The position numbers were made by a program, and so were the translations under genes. Shown here piece after piece: positions 23,734 through 34,730 of a stretch of DNA of 64,000 nucleotides (its first letter is position 1; each line of letters opens with the position of its first letter). Source of the DNA: Oxyruncus cristatus (lineage: Eukaryota; Chordata; Aves; Passeriformes; Cotingidae); contig VXAY01005255.1 in assembly GCA_013399855.1 (NCBI GenBank), forward strand, positions 1 to 64,000. Reading direction: 5' to 3'. The notes under the pieces are model-generated. The model did not search any database. It saw only the letters and a program-made list of their open reading frames with translations, and was not told the origin of the DNA.

Positions 23734-23838
23734 TGCTGTGCAGAGTGGAGATTTTACCCACCTCAGAAATAGAGCAGCTGAGCTTGAGGCAGAACTGGAT
23801 ATCACCAAAAGACAGCTGGAGAGTGAGTGCTTTGAAAG
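23734..23838 (+). pseudogene. TSGA10: TSGA10 block M, GC donor
   Basis: Acceptor 'tttacag' ending at 23733; 105 nt. It encodes LAVQSGDFTHLRNRAAELEA then ELDITKRQLESECFER, collinear with human MAIQSRDVAQFRNVVTQLEA and DLDITKRQLGTERFER. The exon ends AAAG|GCAAGT at 23838/23839, the consensus of the rare GC-AG intron class rather than GT-AG. The next expected exon (ERAVQELRRQ and the tail) was not convincingly found. The frame is intact within the block. Confidence 0.9.
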
Positions 23839-24507
23839 GCAAGTATATGTTTCTGTATTGTGATTCCTGCAGCTAATTGGGGTGAAATGCAATATGGTAC
23901 TAAGACTTAGACTAAATTGTCAGATAAATGGCAAAGTTTGGGTTTACTTTGGTGTATGTATCCTTTGTTCTTGGAGACTATTCATGTCACTAAATTCAGT
24001 CTGTTTAGCTGTTACACATGCTTTGTAAATTAGTTGTATAGGTTCCCTGCGTAGCCAACAGAATGAGATAATAAGGTCAACTACCCTTTGAAACAGCCTG
24101 AATTAGGGTGGGATGGGTCACTTTCCTGAAGATGCTCATCTATCTTCACTCATTTTACATTGATATATGTCTAGATTTATAGTGAAAGTCAAGGTGACTA
24201 GTTGTCTATACAAGAGCTTTATAGACTACTAATTCTGTATACCCGCTGGAATGATTTTAGCCTAGACCAACCCCCATTCTCCCAGGTACTCCTTGAGGCG
24301 CTAGGGATGGTTCCCGAATGGCAATATGGCCAAATATTTTGTATTTTATGTTAAATTTTTCAAGAACATGGTTTAACAACATGTATAGACTGTTCCATAT
24401 GATTTGGCCACAATAACTAACATTATTCATAACTTTTTTCCTCATCCAGCTCTTTGTTATACGTCTTTTCGTCCAAGTGGGAAGGACTAGGGTTGTTTCA
24501 GACTTGG

Positions 24508-24600
24508 ATAATCCTAGAATCACAACATGGTTTCGGTTGGAAGGGACATTAAAGAGCATCGAGCTCCAACACCCCTTCCATGGGCAGGGGCACCCTGGCT
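24508..24600 (-). mobile_element. Short CR1 3'-end fragment
   Basis: Bases 24508-24600 match the reverse complement of the CR1 3' terminus: 'tcctagaatcacaacatggtttcggttggaagggac' and 'ccttccatgggcaggggcacc'. Only the terminal 90 or so bases are present, a severely 5'-truncated insertion. Confidence 0.85.
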
Positions 24601-27600
24601 TTAAGCACTACTTAGTTACTTGATTACGCTAAATGGTTTGCGATTGTTTTAATTAAAAAAACGTGCAATAAAAACTGAAACACTGGCAGTCAGTGCTATG
24701 TTTCAAAAGCTTAAGTGGAAAGAATTTCCTGGGTTTGTGTAGTGTAGTGATACAGTGATGAATAAAATAGCCTGTTTCATAAGGCTGTAAGATAGAGCAG
24801 AGATCTGAATCTGTAACTGCTTTGTATAAGTGATTTACATTTGATTTGCCTATGTCTGGCTGAGTCCTCTGATGTCCACATCACTAAAGTTCTCGATAAA
24901 TCTCTATGTCTAGAACTTAGAGTCTGTATCAAGAAAAAGATGGAATAGTAGAAATGCCTGAAATATTTATGAATGATAAAATAATTCCCCTCCCAGTTAA
25001 TCTTTCTCTAGAAAGATTTGGAAAATTCATCGAGACCAGAATGAAAGAAAAAACAATTTAAGATATTTCCTGAAAGTAAAAGCAAGATTGTTAATGCAGA
25101 TATTTGAGTATAATCATCAGCAGAATCACAGAATTAAGACTTTTAAAATACATACATGGGGAATTGGTGAAACATGATCTAGGTGTAAGTTCCTGTTGTA
25201 TTTAAAGCAGAACACTACTAGAAATAGTCCTCCAGGAGGGAAATTTCATTTTTCAATTGCTTGAAGACAAGTTACCAGGGAAAACATATTGTAGAAACAA
25301 GTACTAGAAACTGTAGAGGCTTCTTCCACAGCTGATGTGTGACTCTGCAGTACATGAAGTATGATGAGATAGCAGTGCTGGAATCAACACTAATGCACTT
25401 CCTCATCTCCAGGGTTTTGGTGCCATTTCAGCAGACAGACTGTGATGGGAGATAAAGCAGACAGTCACCTTTTTATTTCATTGAGAATGTGATATCAGAA
25501 GTAAATTGGACAGTAACTTTCTTATTCTTCCATCTCTGTCTTTATTGTACCAGACTCCTTGTTCCAGCACAGTGAAAAGGATGTGCCTTGCAGTTTATCT
25601 TGCAAACCTGGTGGGAAAGACTTTTTCTGTCTGATTTTCTTAAGTGACAGGAGTCCAAAGCTTCTCTTTCACATCAAAGAGCGCTATAGCACTTTTGTAC
25701 AATAAAATCTAATCCACCAAATGATCTGGACTGACTGTTATGGGAAGCCTGCTTGAAGTGCTTCCAAACCTTAAAATTTTGCACACGGAAACATCAGAAT
25801 GTATTTCTGTATTCACTGAACATGAAACAAATTAAATTTCTTTTTCTTTCTTGGACTTAGACTGTTATATTCTCAATGGCTTGTGAAGGTTCTGCACAAC
25901 ATCTGGAGAGTTAAAGTTTAATGCTGATTTAATTACAGTTTTTCCCTCTTGAATGCTAAATTTCATCAAATCTATTTCACAAATGCTTGCACAGGTTTTT
26001 CAACACTCAACATTGTTCCATGGGAAGAAATCAGACTAGACAGCTCCTTCTCCCACCCCTCTCTCAGCTCTTCTGTTATTGTGTGAGGTGGCCCATCTCA
26101 GTAAACAGAAATAAGCAAGTTCCATTGACTTTGCCTTTAGTAAAGTAAAACACGAGTGTGTTTTGATTTTAAAAGCAATGCATGATTTTAAAAGGTTTTG
26201 AAAAAGTTACCTGAAAAAAAAAAGGAAAGAAAGTACCAGTACGAAACTTTATTGGGGGGGTGGGAAGTCTATATTAAGGCGTTATAATTTGGATGTTTTT
26301 TTGCTAACTATATGATCTTATGCTTGAGAGAATGCTGTGCCATCTCAAGATAGGAAGAATGTAGTGGGTTTTTTTCCCCTTCAAACGTAACTTATTCATT
26401 TGGATAAATAAGATACTAATGCCAGAAGATGCCACGTTTTTTGATATTCATCTATAAAGATATGTGGGGGTTTTGTATGTTTCCATACATACTAGAGGCA
26501 TTTTTGGCTTCTAAGAATTGTATTAAAACTGCACAAAGTTTCTACTTAGCATTCTTTACTCTGAGTGAGTCTGTTTGGTGGTAGTTATTACCACTTAAAC
26601 CTGCTCAGAATTTCTGCAGTATATGTCATAGCATTTGTCTATGTTCTATATTTTCACACTTTAAATGCAAGAGAAAATATAAAATTCTCTCCTATAAATC
26701 ATCTGGGAAATCTATGTGCTGTATTTGGAAATACAGAAGTAATTGCAGTTTAATTCATTTAGATTATAATTTTTTTAATAGATTCATCCTTCTTGCTATA
26801 ATAAAAGAATCTTTTAGGTCTCCAGTTTATTTTTGAAAGCAAAGGCATGTTGGCCAAATACATCTTGCACATATGTTCCTTCATATGAATTTGTTTTGCG
26901 ATAAGCTCACTACTAAACATTAATATTCATATTTGAGTAATGATTAAAGACAGCATAACCCACATGAATGCTCCTAATACTATAATAAAGCAACTGTGTT
27001 GCTTTTTAGAAATAGGTGGCTTTTAAAAGCCTGTGAAAAAAGTTTGATGAATAATGTTTAAAAAAAAAATTGAAGTATAAATATATGTGTGTACCATAAA
27101 TTTTAAGATTATCTTCCATGAGAGCAACAATATTTTTCAGTACAGGTGAATTGATTTTAATTTGTAGGTCCTGGTTCTTCATTCTTTATTTGGCAGACAG
27201 CCACAGAAGTCATTTCAGCAATCACCAGTATTAACAGGATTGCTTGCAAGTAATAAAGACTGTAGGAGCAGACATAATGATATTAACCATTGCCACATTA
27301 TGCAGTTATTAAAAGGCATATGGTACACTTTTCCCAGATAAGAGAAGATAATCATCTCATCATCCCAGGAGATGAGAAAGTGATTTGTTGTTTTGAAATC
27401 ATATGGCCATATTGATTTTTTTTTTTTTGAAGGTAACCATAAAAAAGTTTGAGAAATGTGATCTTAGTCTATAAAACTAATAACCACACCTAGAAGATGA
27501 GAAGCAGATATTAGATACACTTAGCATAGATAAAAATGAGTTCTTCTGGGGAGTGCAGATGCCAGTGTCCTAAGATGTCATTCCTTATTTGCAATAATGA

Positions 27601-29185
27601 TGCTTTTCCATCATCCTTATTATGTAAGGTAATAAGGAAGTCAGTAAAGAGGTACTCACCTACAAAGTAAAAGCAGAAGATTCTTAAGCAATTTGGACTT
27701 TAAAATTCTTTCTTAAGCAAAGAGGAATAAGGGAATATGAGATTGTAAATACCAATATGTAATAAACCTGCTTTTTGTTCAGTACCCAGGTAAAGTAATA
27801 GCTCTTTTTATTAGTGTTAGCCTTTCCTTAAAAAAATGTTATGGAAATGAAAGCCTTAATTTTCTGCAGGCAAATTGCAAAGGGATCATCATGTCATGGA
27901 TGGAGCCAAAGGAACTTTTGTCAATGACGACGAGGTATAGACTTCAAGTGACTTTTGACAGCAATTAATTGCTGCATAATTTTTGATGGTTAAGAAAAAA
28001 AAAATCATTTAAGTGAGTATATTCAGAGAGCAAGATCATTGCAGTGGCAATCCCCCTACATCTGACCTACATCAGAAACTGAAAGAAAGAAAAAATGAAA
28101 TGATTAATTGAATTTACTGAAGTTGGCAAATAATACCTTTTAGTTTGGCTTGTTGGTGATGTCTGTAGTAATAGCTAGCCCAAGAGGACTGGAACAATGT
28201 TTCTTGGCGAGGAATTGTATGTACTGCTCCGATAGTATAGTCTAAAAACCTTCAGACCATGTCTGATTATGAAACTTTGTCCTTAAGTATGGATAGATGA
28301 TAAGCTCTGAATCTTTACAGTTCTTTACTTTGGGTTGTAAACTCTGTAATCCATAACACATCTTCATTTTTTCAATACCCAGGAATTACTATTGTTTATG
28401 CCCAACCTGAGATGTGTTACACACTTTGTGGTAGTATTTATTTCCTCTTAATGTGGGTTACTTGTGGTAGGGTGATTTTCTTGTCATTGCTTAGTTACAA
28501 TAATTTGATTGGAAACAAGCATACAAAAAAAATCTGTTTATCATTTGTTTGCATTTGTGGCACCTTATATGCAAACGTGAACAATGCTATACTTGATTTT
28601 TATATACATATTTAAATTGCTGTTACCACAATATTTTTACATAGGCAAAAATGAAAATACAATTTGGTTTTATATAAAATAAGAGTATTTTAAACTCAGC
28701 TATACTGTTATGACCTACAATTATCTGTTTTGCATAACAAAGAAACCATAGAATTTTTGAAGGTATTCATGCTCTTCTGCAGCAGTATTTCTCTAATTTC
28801 TAGACACTGGTTACAGAGTTGTTTCCAAATAAGGTTGCTCACCCATGGCAATGGAAACTGTTGCCATTACTCAGTAGAAGGTATTTCACCTGAGCATAAC
28901 TTTACAGGGTTTGTAGAAGAAAGAATTCAGTGCTCTGGTATCCTTCCTCTTTAGTATCTTTTTTCTTCATACTAGAAGAAGCAGGAGCTACTATGCATAT
29001 AGAATAGTATCTCCACTACAGTACAGTCCCACCAAAGAGGAAGAATTCATGGTGTGTTGCTGGGTAGAAATATTTCCCTGCTTCTTGTAAAATCTGTTCA
29101 AGTGACCTTTCAGCAGCGTTTGGAGCCTGGTATCTATGTGATTTATCCTGCTTTTTCCACTCAGAGAAAACCAGATTTAGAAAGA

Positions 29186-29605
29186 ATCATAGATTCATAG
29201 AATGGGTTGGGTAAGAAGGGACCTTAAAAACCATCTCGTTCCAACCCCACTGCCATGAGCAGGGACACCTTTCTCTAGACCAGGTTGCTCAAAGCTCCAT
29301 CCAACCTGGCCTTGAACACATCCAGGGATGGGGCATCCACAGCTTCTCTGGCCAACCTGTTCCAATGCCAACACTCTCTGAATAAAAAATTTTTTCTTAA
29401 CACCTAGTCTAAACCTGTCCTCCTCCAATTTAAAAGCGTTGCCCCTTGTCCTGTCACTGTCTGCCTGTATAAAAAGTCCCTCTCCCTCCTTTTTTATAAG
29501 ACCCTTTCAGGTACCAGAAGGCCACAATTAGGTCACCCTGAAGCCTTCTCTTTTCCAGGCAGAGCACTCCCAATTCTCTCAGCCTTTCCTCATAGGAGAG
29601 GTTTT
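29186..29605 (-). mobile_element. CR1 LINE fragment, 3' end
   Basis: The start 'gaatcatagattcatagaatgggttgggtaagaagggacctt' is the reverse complement of a CR1 3' end. The rest includes 'ccatccaacctggccttgaacacatccagggatggggcatccac' and 'tctcagcctttcctcataggagagg'. The copy is 5' truncated and only moderately diverged. Confidence 0.9.
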
Positions 29606-29750
29606 AGCAAGTGGTTTTAGTCTTTCACCAGAAAAGTTTTGGTTTCTCAAGAGGTTCCTGCAACTTTCCTCAGGGTGTGAGGTTCAGGGACTCAGCACCA
29701 AACCCACCAGAGGATCATTAAATGCCTTGGGCTGTTGCTGTGCTGCTGAG

Positions 29751-29778
29751 CTGGGCTGGGCTGGGCTGGGCTGCTGGG
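29751..29778. repeat. CTGGG minisatellite
   Basis: Four tandem CTGGG units (29751-29770) followed by a partial CTGCTGGG. It lies in a locally GC-rich, CpG-poor patch shortly after a CR1 copy. Such short GC-rich arrays are common in bird genomes. Confidence 0.8.
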
Positions 29779-31639
29779 ACAGAGGGAGCTCATGGCAAGC
29801 AGACAGCGCTGCAGAGAGACAGCTCTGCCCACGAGCAGCTTCTCCTCATTCATGCTGTGGGGCATTCTTTGGTAATACTACAGCAGAGTTTTTTATTCTA
29901 TCACCTCATTTCTTCTCAGAGCAACTTAATCCCACTGGTGTCAGTATAGGCAGTGGAGTATTAGCCACATGTCTCAGTTGCTTTTGTATATTTATTTAAT
30001 TTTTTTATTAGCAGATCTTAAATGATACAATGGAATGCATAAAAAGTTAGTATATATGGAATATTTAACTAGTTAATTTGCATTAGTTTCTCCTTCCACA
30101 TCTAAGTGATTTTGGCATGAATAGCCTTCCAACAAGGAATACAAACTGATTTACTGATATAGATGGGAGGGTCTGTAAAGAAGTGTGACCTTTCAAAGAA
30201 AGAAGCAAAAGAGGGTTTTTAATGTATCTTGCACTCTTAATGATCTTTCCTCTGATCCACTGAACCTTCTTGCTAATTCCCAGCAGAGGGAGTATGTGAA
30301 ATGAAGATGAATGAATCATGCATAGCTTTGTGGTATTAACATGCACAGTTATCTGAACATGTGGAAAGATATTTCAGTTAGTTTTGCGTTTTGGACAGAA
30401 GGAAAAGAGCTTGATAAGACTGATAAAATTTTCTTCTGACTCCACTTGGATTGACTATATCAAAACATATAACCTTATTTCACGGCACAGATCAGATTTT
30501 TTATTAATAAACTTTGACAAAACCCAGAATTTGCTTACAATTAAAATATTATGTTTGAAGACATAGGCTGAATTGATGTTTCCATCCAATGGATTTTTTT
30601 TTTTACCCAACTCTCTAAAATATTGCAATTAGATTTTTCTCTAGGATGCCCCACATTTGATTTTTAATAAAATCCACGGAGCAGCTTGGTCATTTATTTC
30701 AGCAGATGCAAAAATCTAAGGTTAGTTTCAACTTTCCTAGCTTGTGCTTCTCTTCTACATTGTATTTTCAGTGTTTTTATTTCCTGAGGTGGGAGAAGAA
30801 CAAACATTATTCATCTTGAATGCAGCCTACACCCAAGCAATTATATAGAGTACACAAAGCAGAAAATGTTGTCAGAGCTGCAGCGCAACTGAGCAGGTGA
30901 ACAATGTGCTTCTCAGATTTGCTTTACACAAGGGTATGTCTTTCCTGTACGTAGTAATATTTTATAAAATCACTTTTGCCAGTATAGCATGAACATTTTT
31001 AAAACAATGCTACTTGGCAGAAATGAAACCTATAATTGAATTTCTTTTTTGACCCAGAGTGGCTGCTCTAGAAAGAACGTGGAAATGATTTTTCATTTTA
31101 AGACTGAGTTAGCGTGCACCAGCTTTCTATTTTCATTTCTGCTTCCCTTATCACTGCCCTAAGAAACAAGCACCCTCCACATCATTTTTCATTCTAACAC
31201 TTCTACCGTTGACTGCGAGGCAATGTAGTGTGATGGTCATTCCTTTTTCAGGCAACACCTGTATTTTCTGTCCAGAACCGTTGTCCTCAGACTCACTGGC
31301 GCGTATTTGAAATCAGAACTGAGAGAATTTTATTGAAATAGATAAATGCCAAAGTGGGAAACTACTCAATGTTATTTTTGTCAATTCTTCCAGCCAGTTC
31401 GTCCATCCTTCCTATCTCACCTCTTGCATGGAAGCTAATAAAATATAATAAAATATACCATTTGAAGATCCACGGCTATTCACAGCTGCAAGCAACTTCA
31501 GCTGGAGCCTTTCACTCTGATACCCCTACAAACATCCCGACTGTAGCTACACGCTGCAATCACCCCGCCACCCCCAACAGTCTTTAACTCGCTCCAGAAA
31601 ACACCTGGAGCCGGTTCGTCGCCACCTTAAGCCACTACG

Positions 31640-32235
31640 GGTGGGCGAAGTGGAAAGGAAAGCCGCGGCGGAAAACGCTGAAATCGCCCCTTCACGGTGC
31701 CCGTTCCGCTCCTTCTCCTCATGCCCGCCCGCCTACGACCCGGCGCGGTCAGTGCGTTGCCGAGGCGGAAAACACCTGAGCGCCGCACCCCGCCCGCCCC
31801 CGCGGCAGCGCGGCCGCCCCGCCTCGCCTCGCTTGTGGCCCCNNNNNNNNNNNNNNNNNNNNNNNNNNNNNNNNNNNNNNNNNNNNNNNNNNNNNNNNNN
31901 NNNNNNNNNNNNNNNNNNNNNNNNNNNNNNNNNNNNNNNNNNNNNNNNNNNNNNNNNNNNNTCCCGCTCCCCGTGGCCTCCCGGGCGCTGCCGGCCGCGG
32001 GCACCGCTCCCCTGCCGCCTGCGGGCTGCCCGTGCCGCCAGGGCTGCAGGTGAGCGAGGGCAGCGGGCAGACCCGCCGGGAAGCGGCTCCCTCCGGCCAG
32101 GCGGCGGCCCTCGGGGGCGGGGGGGTTTGCTTCCCGGTGTGTCCTCCGGAGCTTGTTTTCCTGAGGGCATGGCGAAGGGAGACCCTTAATCTGAAGCAAA
32201 ACAGGCGTTTAATTTAGAGGCGAAAGGTACGTAGT
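31640..32235 (+). promoter_or_regulatory. CpG island with probable noncoding first exon (possibly of CRACDL)
   Basis: The segment has very high GC and CpG density on both sides of a run of Ns. A strong donor, CTGCAG|GTGAGC, lies at 32049/32050 on the + strand, consistent with a noncoding first exon read rightward. No start codon with a believable protein was found; long open frames here are a by-product of GC richness. In human gene order CRACDL (KIAA1211L) lies downstream of TSGA10 and in the same orientation, so its promoter would be expected about here. That assignment is inference from synteny only, and an unannotated or divergent promoter is possible. Confidence 0.65.
31843..31961. other. 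Assembly gap (119 Ns) inside the CpG island
   Basis: Unbroken Ns flanked on both sides by extremely GC-rich sequence. The true length is unknown. The transcription start or first exon may lie partly inside the gap. Confidence 0.99.
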
Positions 32236-34484
32236 GGGACATGGACGCGGGTTTCTGTGTACACGAGCGGTTCCTTCGCGACCGACGTTTCCAGGTTTGT
32301 CAGAGGTGTGAATTAGGCTGAGGTGAACAGGCCTGTGCTCCCACCAGCCCAACTTCCTTCAGGAAGGCTGAGCTCAGCTGGCGGGGATGTTTTCTGACCC
32401 TCTCCCATTCCTATCTCGCCAAATGTTGACTGATCTTCTGGCTTGAAATTGGCCTTAAATGTTGTGACTTCTGCCACCCCTTTAATACATTTTCAATCAT
32501 GAGATCTGAAATACCACAAATCGATTTTTTTCTTTATGATATTACCTTCTGTTGACAAACTTTGCTGTTGATAGTGTATTTAGTCCATTGAATTTTAATT
32601 GATATTGATGGATCTTAGGTCGTGTGGGAATCTCTTCAAAAATTTTTAAGAGTGCAGTGAAATTTTAATTGTGAAAACATCACCCTGCCAGTTTTGCCAT
32701 ACAATTAACTGAAAAATATCCCGTAGATTTAGTATCAATAAAATACTATTTATTTGCTTATTTTCACACTAGTTAAAAACCTACACTTTTTTTCTATAGT
32801 GAGTTTTTTTTTTTTTGTAGCTAGTTTAATTGTTTTAAATTGCATAAAATCCTGTATGTCTTAGGCTTTATATACGTGTAAATACCAAAGCAGTATAAGT
32901 ATCAACTAGAAGCATGCAGTAGACTATACAGTCCATCTCTTTGTCTGAAAGCAAATTGTTGTTCCAGCTTGACACACGCAAGATCTTCTAGAAGTTTTTC
33001 CTGTTCTCCTATTTTTTACATAATAAAACTTATGTACCATAATTAGCTCCCAAAAATCTTTCTTCATTTGGACATCGTGTTCTCTACTTAGTGCTGTACA
33101 TTCTCCTGTATTTGTCATCATTAAAAAGTTCATTTGCTTTATCACTCACAGATCATTAGCTTCCAAAAATAGCAACTATGCATCAAAGCCTGTTTGATAA
33201 TAATACAATGCTGTACGTCATTTTTGCATCGGAGTAATTTCTCATTCCTTGTATCACCAGGCCAGTAAACACTGGGACAACAGTCCTTTTCCATGCAACA
33301 TGATATGGATTGTTTCTATGTAGATTTTAAGTGGAACAGAGCTCATCAGCAGTTTCTACAGGGCAAAGATTAGATTACAGAGGGAAAAAAATATAACTTT
33401 ATTACTGGCACTTGCCTTGTAGCTCTTTAATCATTGAAAGAAGGCGGTTTCACGGTAGGAGTTGGCTTATCATTAAAGGGAAGGGAGCAGGTGCATTTTG
33501 CTCTATCCAGTGATGAAGTAGGAACTGTCTGTGGTTGTTTATAGTGGTGGGTAATTGGTTTGTGTATGTACAGACGTCAGAGTTTACAGACAGTAGAAGC
33601 TCGTGTTTCTTTGCTTTCGCAGTGACCTTGTGAACTTTAATTCTACTGTGATTTTAATTAAAAATGTTTTCTTTAGCATAAAGCCTGCTTGTGGATATAT
33701 AGAGTCTGACTCTTCTCTTGAAAAAAATCCATCCAACTGTTCAGTAGTGGCTGCAGCAGTGCTGCTTCTAAGGTAGTGCATGGGAATATGAGTTTCTGCT
33801 GCCTGCAGCTCAGCTGAGCTCCCCAGAGAAAAGGGCCCTGCACACATGTGGCTTGTAGTGGTAAGGACAGCCTCTGCTATCCCTTTGTGCAGGACATTAA
33901 CAGCTGTACATCACTGGGCTGGCAGATTCAGTATTTACAGTTATGACAGAAGAGGAGCGAAGAGGAGGAAAGAGCAAGCTCCTTCATAGCAAGGACTGGC
34001 AATGAACTGTTACTGAGGAACTAAAAATACTGTTAAATTATGGAAATGTCTCAGGCAAATATTTATTGCAGTAGCAAAGCTGCATTTCAGATTCGGCGGG
34101 GCTAATGTGAAATTATCTATGTCTTATGACACAGAGACAAGTTCTCCCTGTTTTGTGTGAAGATTTAATAAATGGCCATTGACTCGTAGCGCATCCAGCT
34201 GTTCCACTCTTGGTTTCAGATGTGTGTTGCCAGCACAACCGCTCTCTGACTGGAACATTACAACCAATCTCCACATTGTAGATGGGAAGCTGCACAGCAC
34301 TCACTGTGCAAAAAGTGAAGGTGTCTTCTAAGTCTTTTGCTACTATTGTCACAGATCTCTTGTCTAGTGCCACGCACAGCTGGAGTGCATGAGTTGTCTT
34401 GCCCTCTGAGGTCTTGCTTTGTAACAGCAAGGCCTAGCTTTGGCTCATTAAATGTAGTATGTGTACAGGAATGCATTATAAATA

Positions 34485-34730
34485 GATCTCTATAGTGCTA
34501 CTGCTGCTGCTTTTGAGAACACACGCAGAATCATTTCTGAGGAGAAAAGACAACGCAGAAAGAACCGAGTCTTGCCAGTACCACCAAAGGAGACTTTCCG
34601 CTGTGCCATTTGCAACCAGACTTGTCTATCTCACATTGGCCTTTTTAGCCATCAACGTGCTTGTAGCAAGCGTGGGTAGAGTCCTTCCCTAATCTTCGTT
34701 CGCAAAGTCTAGCCATGATGATGATGATAT
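34485..34730 (+). mobile_element. 3' fragment of an RTE-like LINE with C-terminal C2H2 knuckle and (ATG)n tail
   Basis: Frame 34485-34679 is open for 64 codons and ends at TAG (34677-34679). It reads ATAAAFENTRRIISEEKRQR then RKNRVLPVPPKE, followed by a zinc-knuckle-like end with C-x2-C (CAIC) and C-x-x-H spacing, and GLFSHQRACSKRG. The order 'FE..RR, a KRQRRK basic run, a C-x2-C...SHIGLFSHQRAC finger, stop' resembles the C terminus of non-LTR retrotransposon polyproteins seen widely in invertebrates. About 35 bases after the stop are four ATG units and a partial fifth (34715-34729), like the short tandem tails of RTE-type LINEs. CR1 ends differently, so this is a separate family. The element is severely 5' truncated (stop in frame at 34479). 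The family assignment is from memory and not certain. Confidence 0.55.

Larger units (their letters stand above)
6701..23838 (+). pseudogene. TSGA10: TSGA10 ortholog, apparently decayed (unitary pseudogene candidate)
   Basis: Thirteen blocks with mostly canonical splice borders and compatible phases give about 600 codons of a continuous coiled-coil protein; human TSGA10 is 698 residues. The match to my memory of human TSGA10 is collinear: LYEQ-AQEEI, the SPKSTTA-like stretch, HLEQRIEELE, LDEKI, the NERISMQNLEALL-like stretch, and ELDITKRQL near the end. The first block keeps RSPSRLDTF, a motif shared with the paralog CEP135. In mammals TSGA10 acts in the sperm midpiece and head-tail junction. 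Lesions seen here: TGA in block D, TGA and a lost AG acceptor in block E, a frameshift in block K, a displaced acceptor at block H, no counterpart of about 70 internal codons between K and L, and no C-terminal exon. Each could be a sequencing error alone, but together they indicate decay. An alternative is a rapidly evolving gene that skips some exons; block E is 152 nt, so skipping it would break the frame. Confidence 0.82.
23839..31639. other. Noncoding stretch between the last TSGA10 block and the second CpG island
   Basis: AT-rich sequence, with no open frame that resembles a known protein. It contains two CR1 fragments, a CTGGG minisatellite and several homopolymer tracts (for example T runs near 27417 and 30594). 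One short candidate exon, 27870-27934, has a strong pyrimidine tract plus cag acceptor and a gtatag donor, but its translation cannot be matched securely to the TSGA10 tail. No polyadenylation site for the gene could be assigned with confidence. Confidence 0.55.

Noticed and set aside
29722..29999. Two overlapping open frames starting near the CTGGG repeat
   Set aside because: The Trp/Leu/Gly-rich starts come from the minisatellite. No signal of a real gene was found.
31627..32199. Long overlapping open frames on both strands in the CpG island
   Set aside because: They run through the N gap and arise from stop-poor GC-rich DNA. The translations are Arg/Pro/Ala-rich with no recognisable domain.
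34495..34692. 65-codon open frame starting with a leucine run
   Set aside because: It is in the wrong frame relative to the LINE C terminus. The CxxC...SHQRAC similarity lies in the neighbouring frame (34485-34679).
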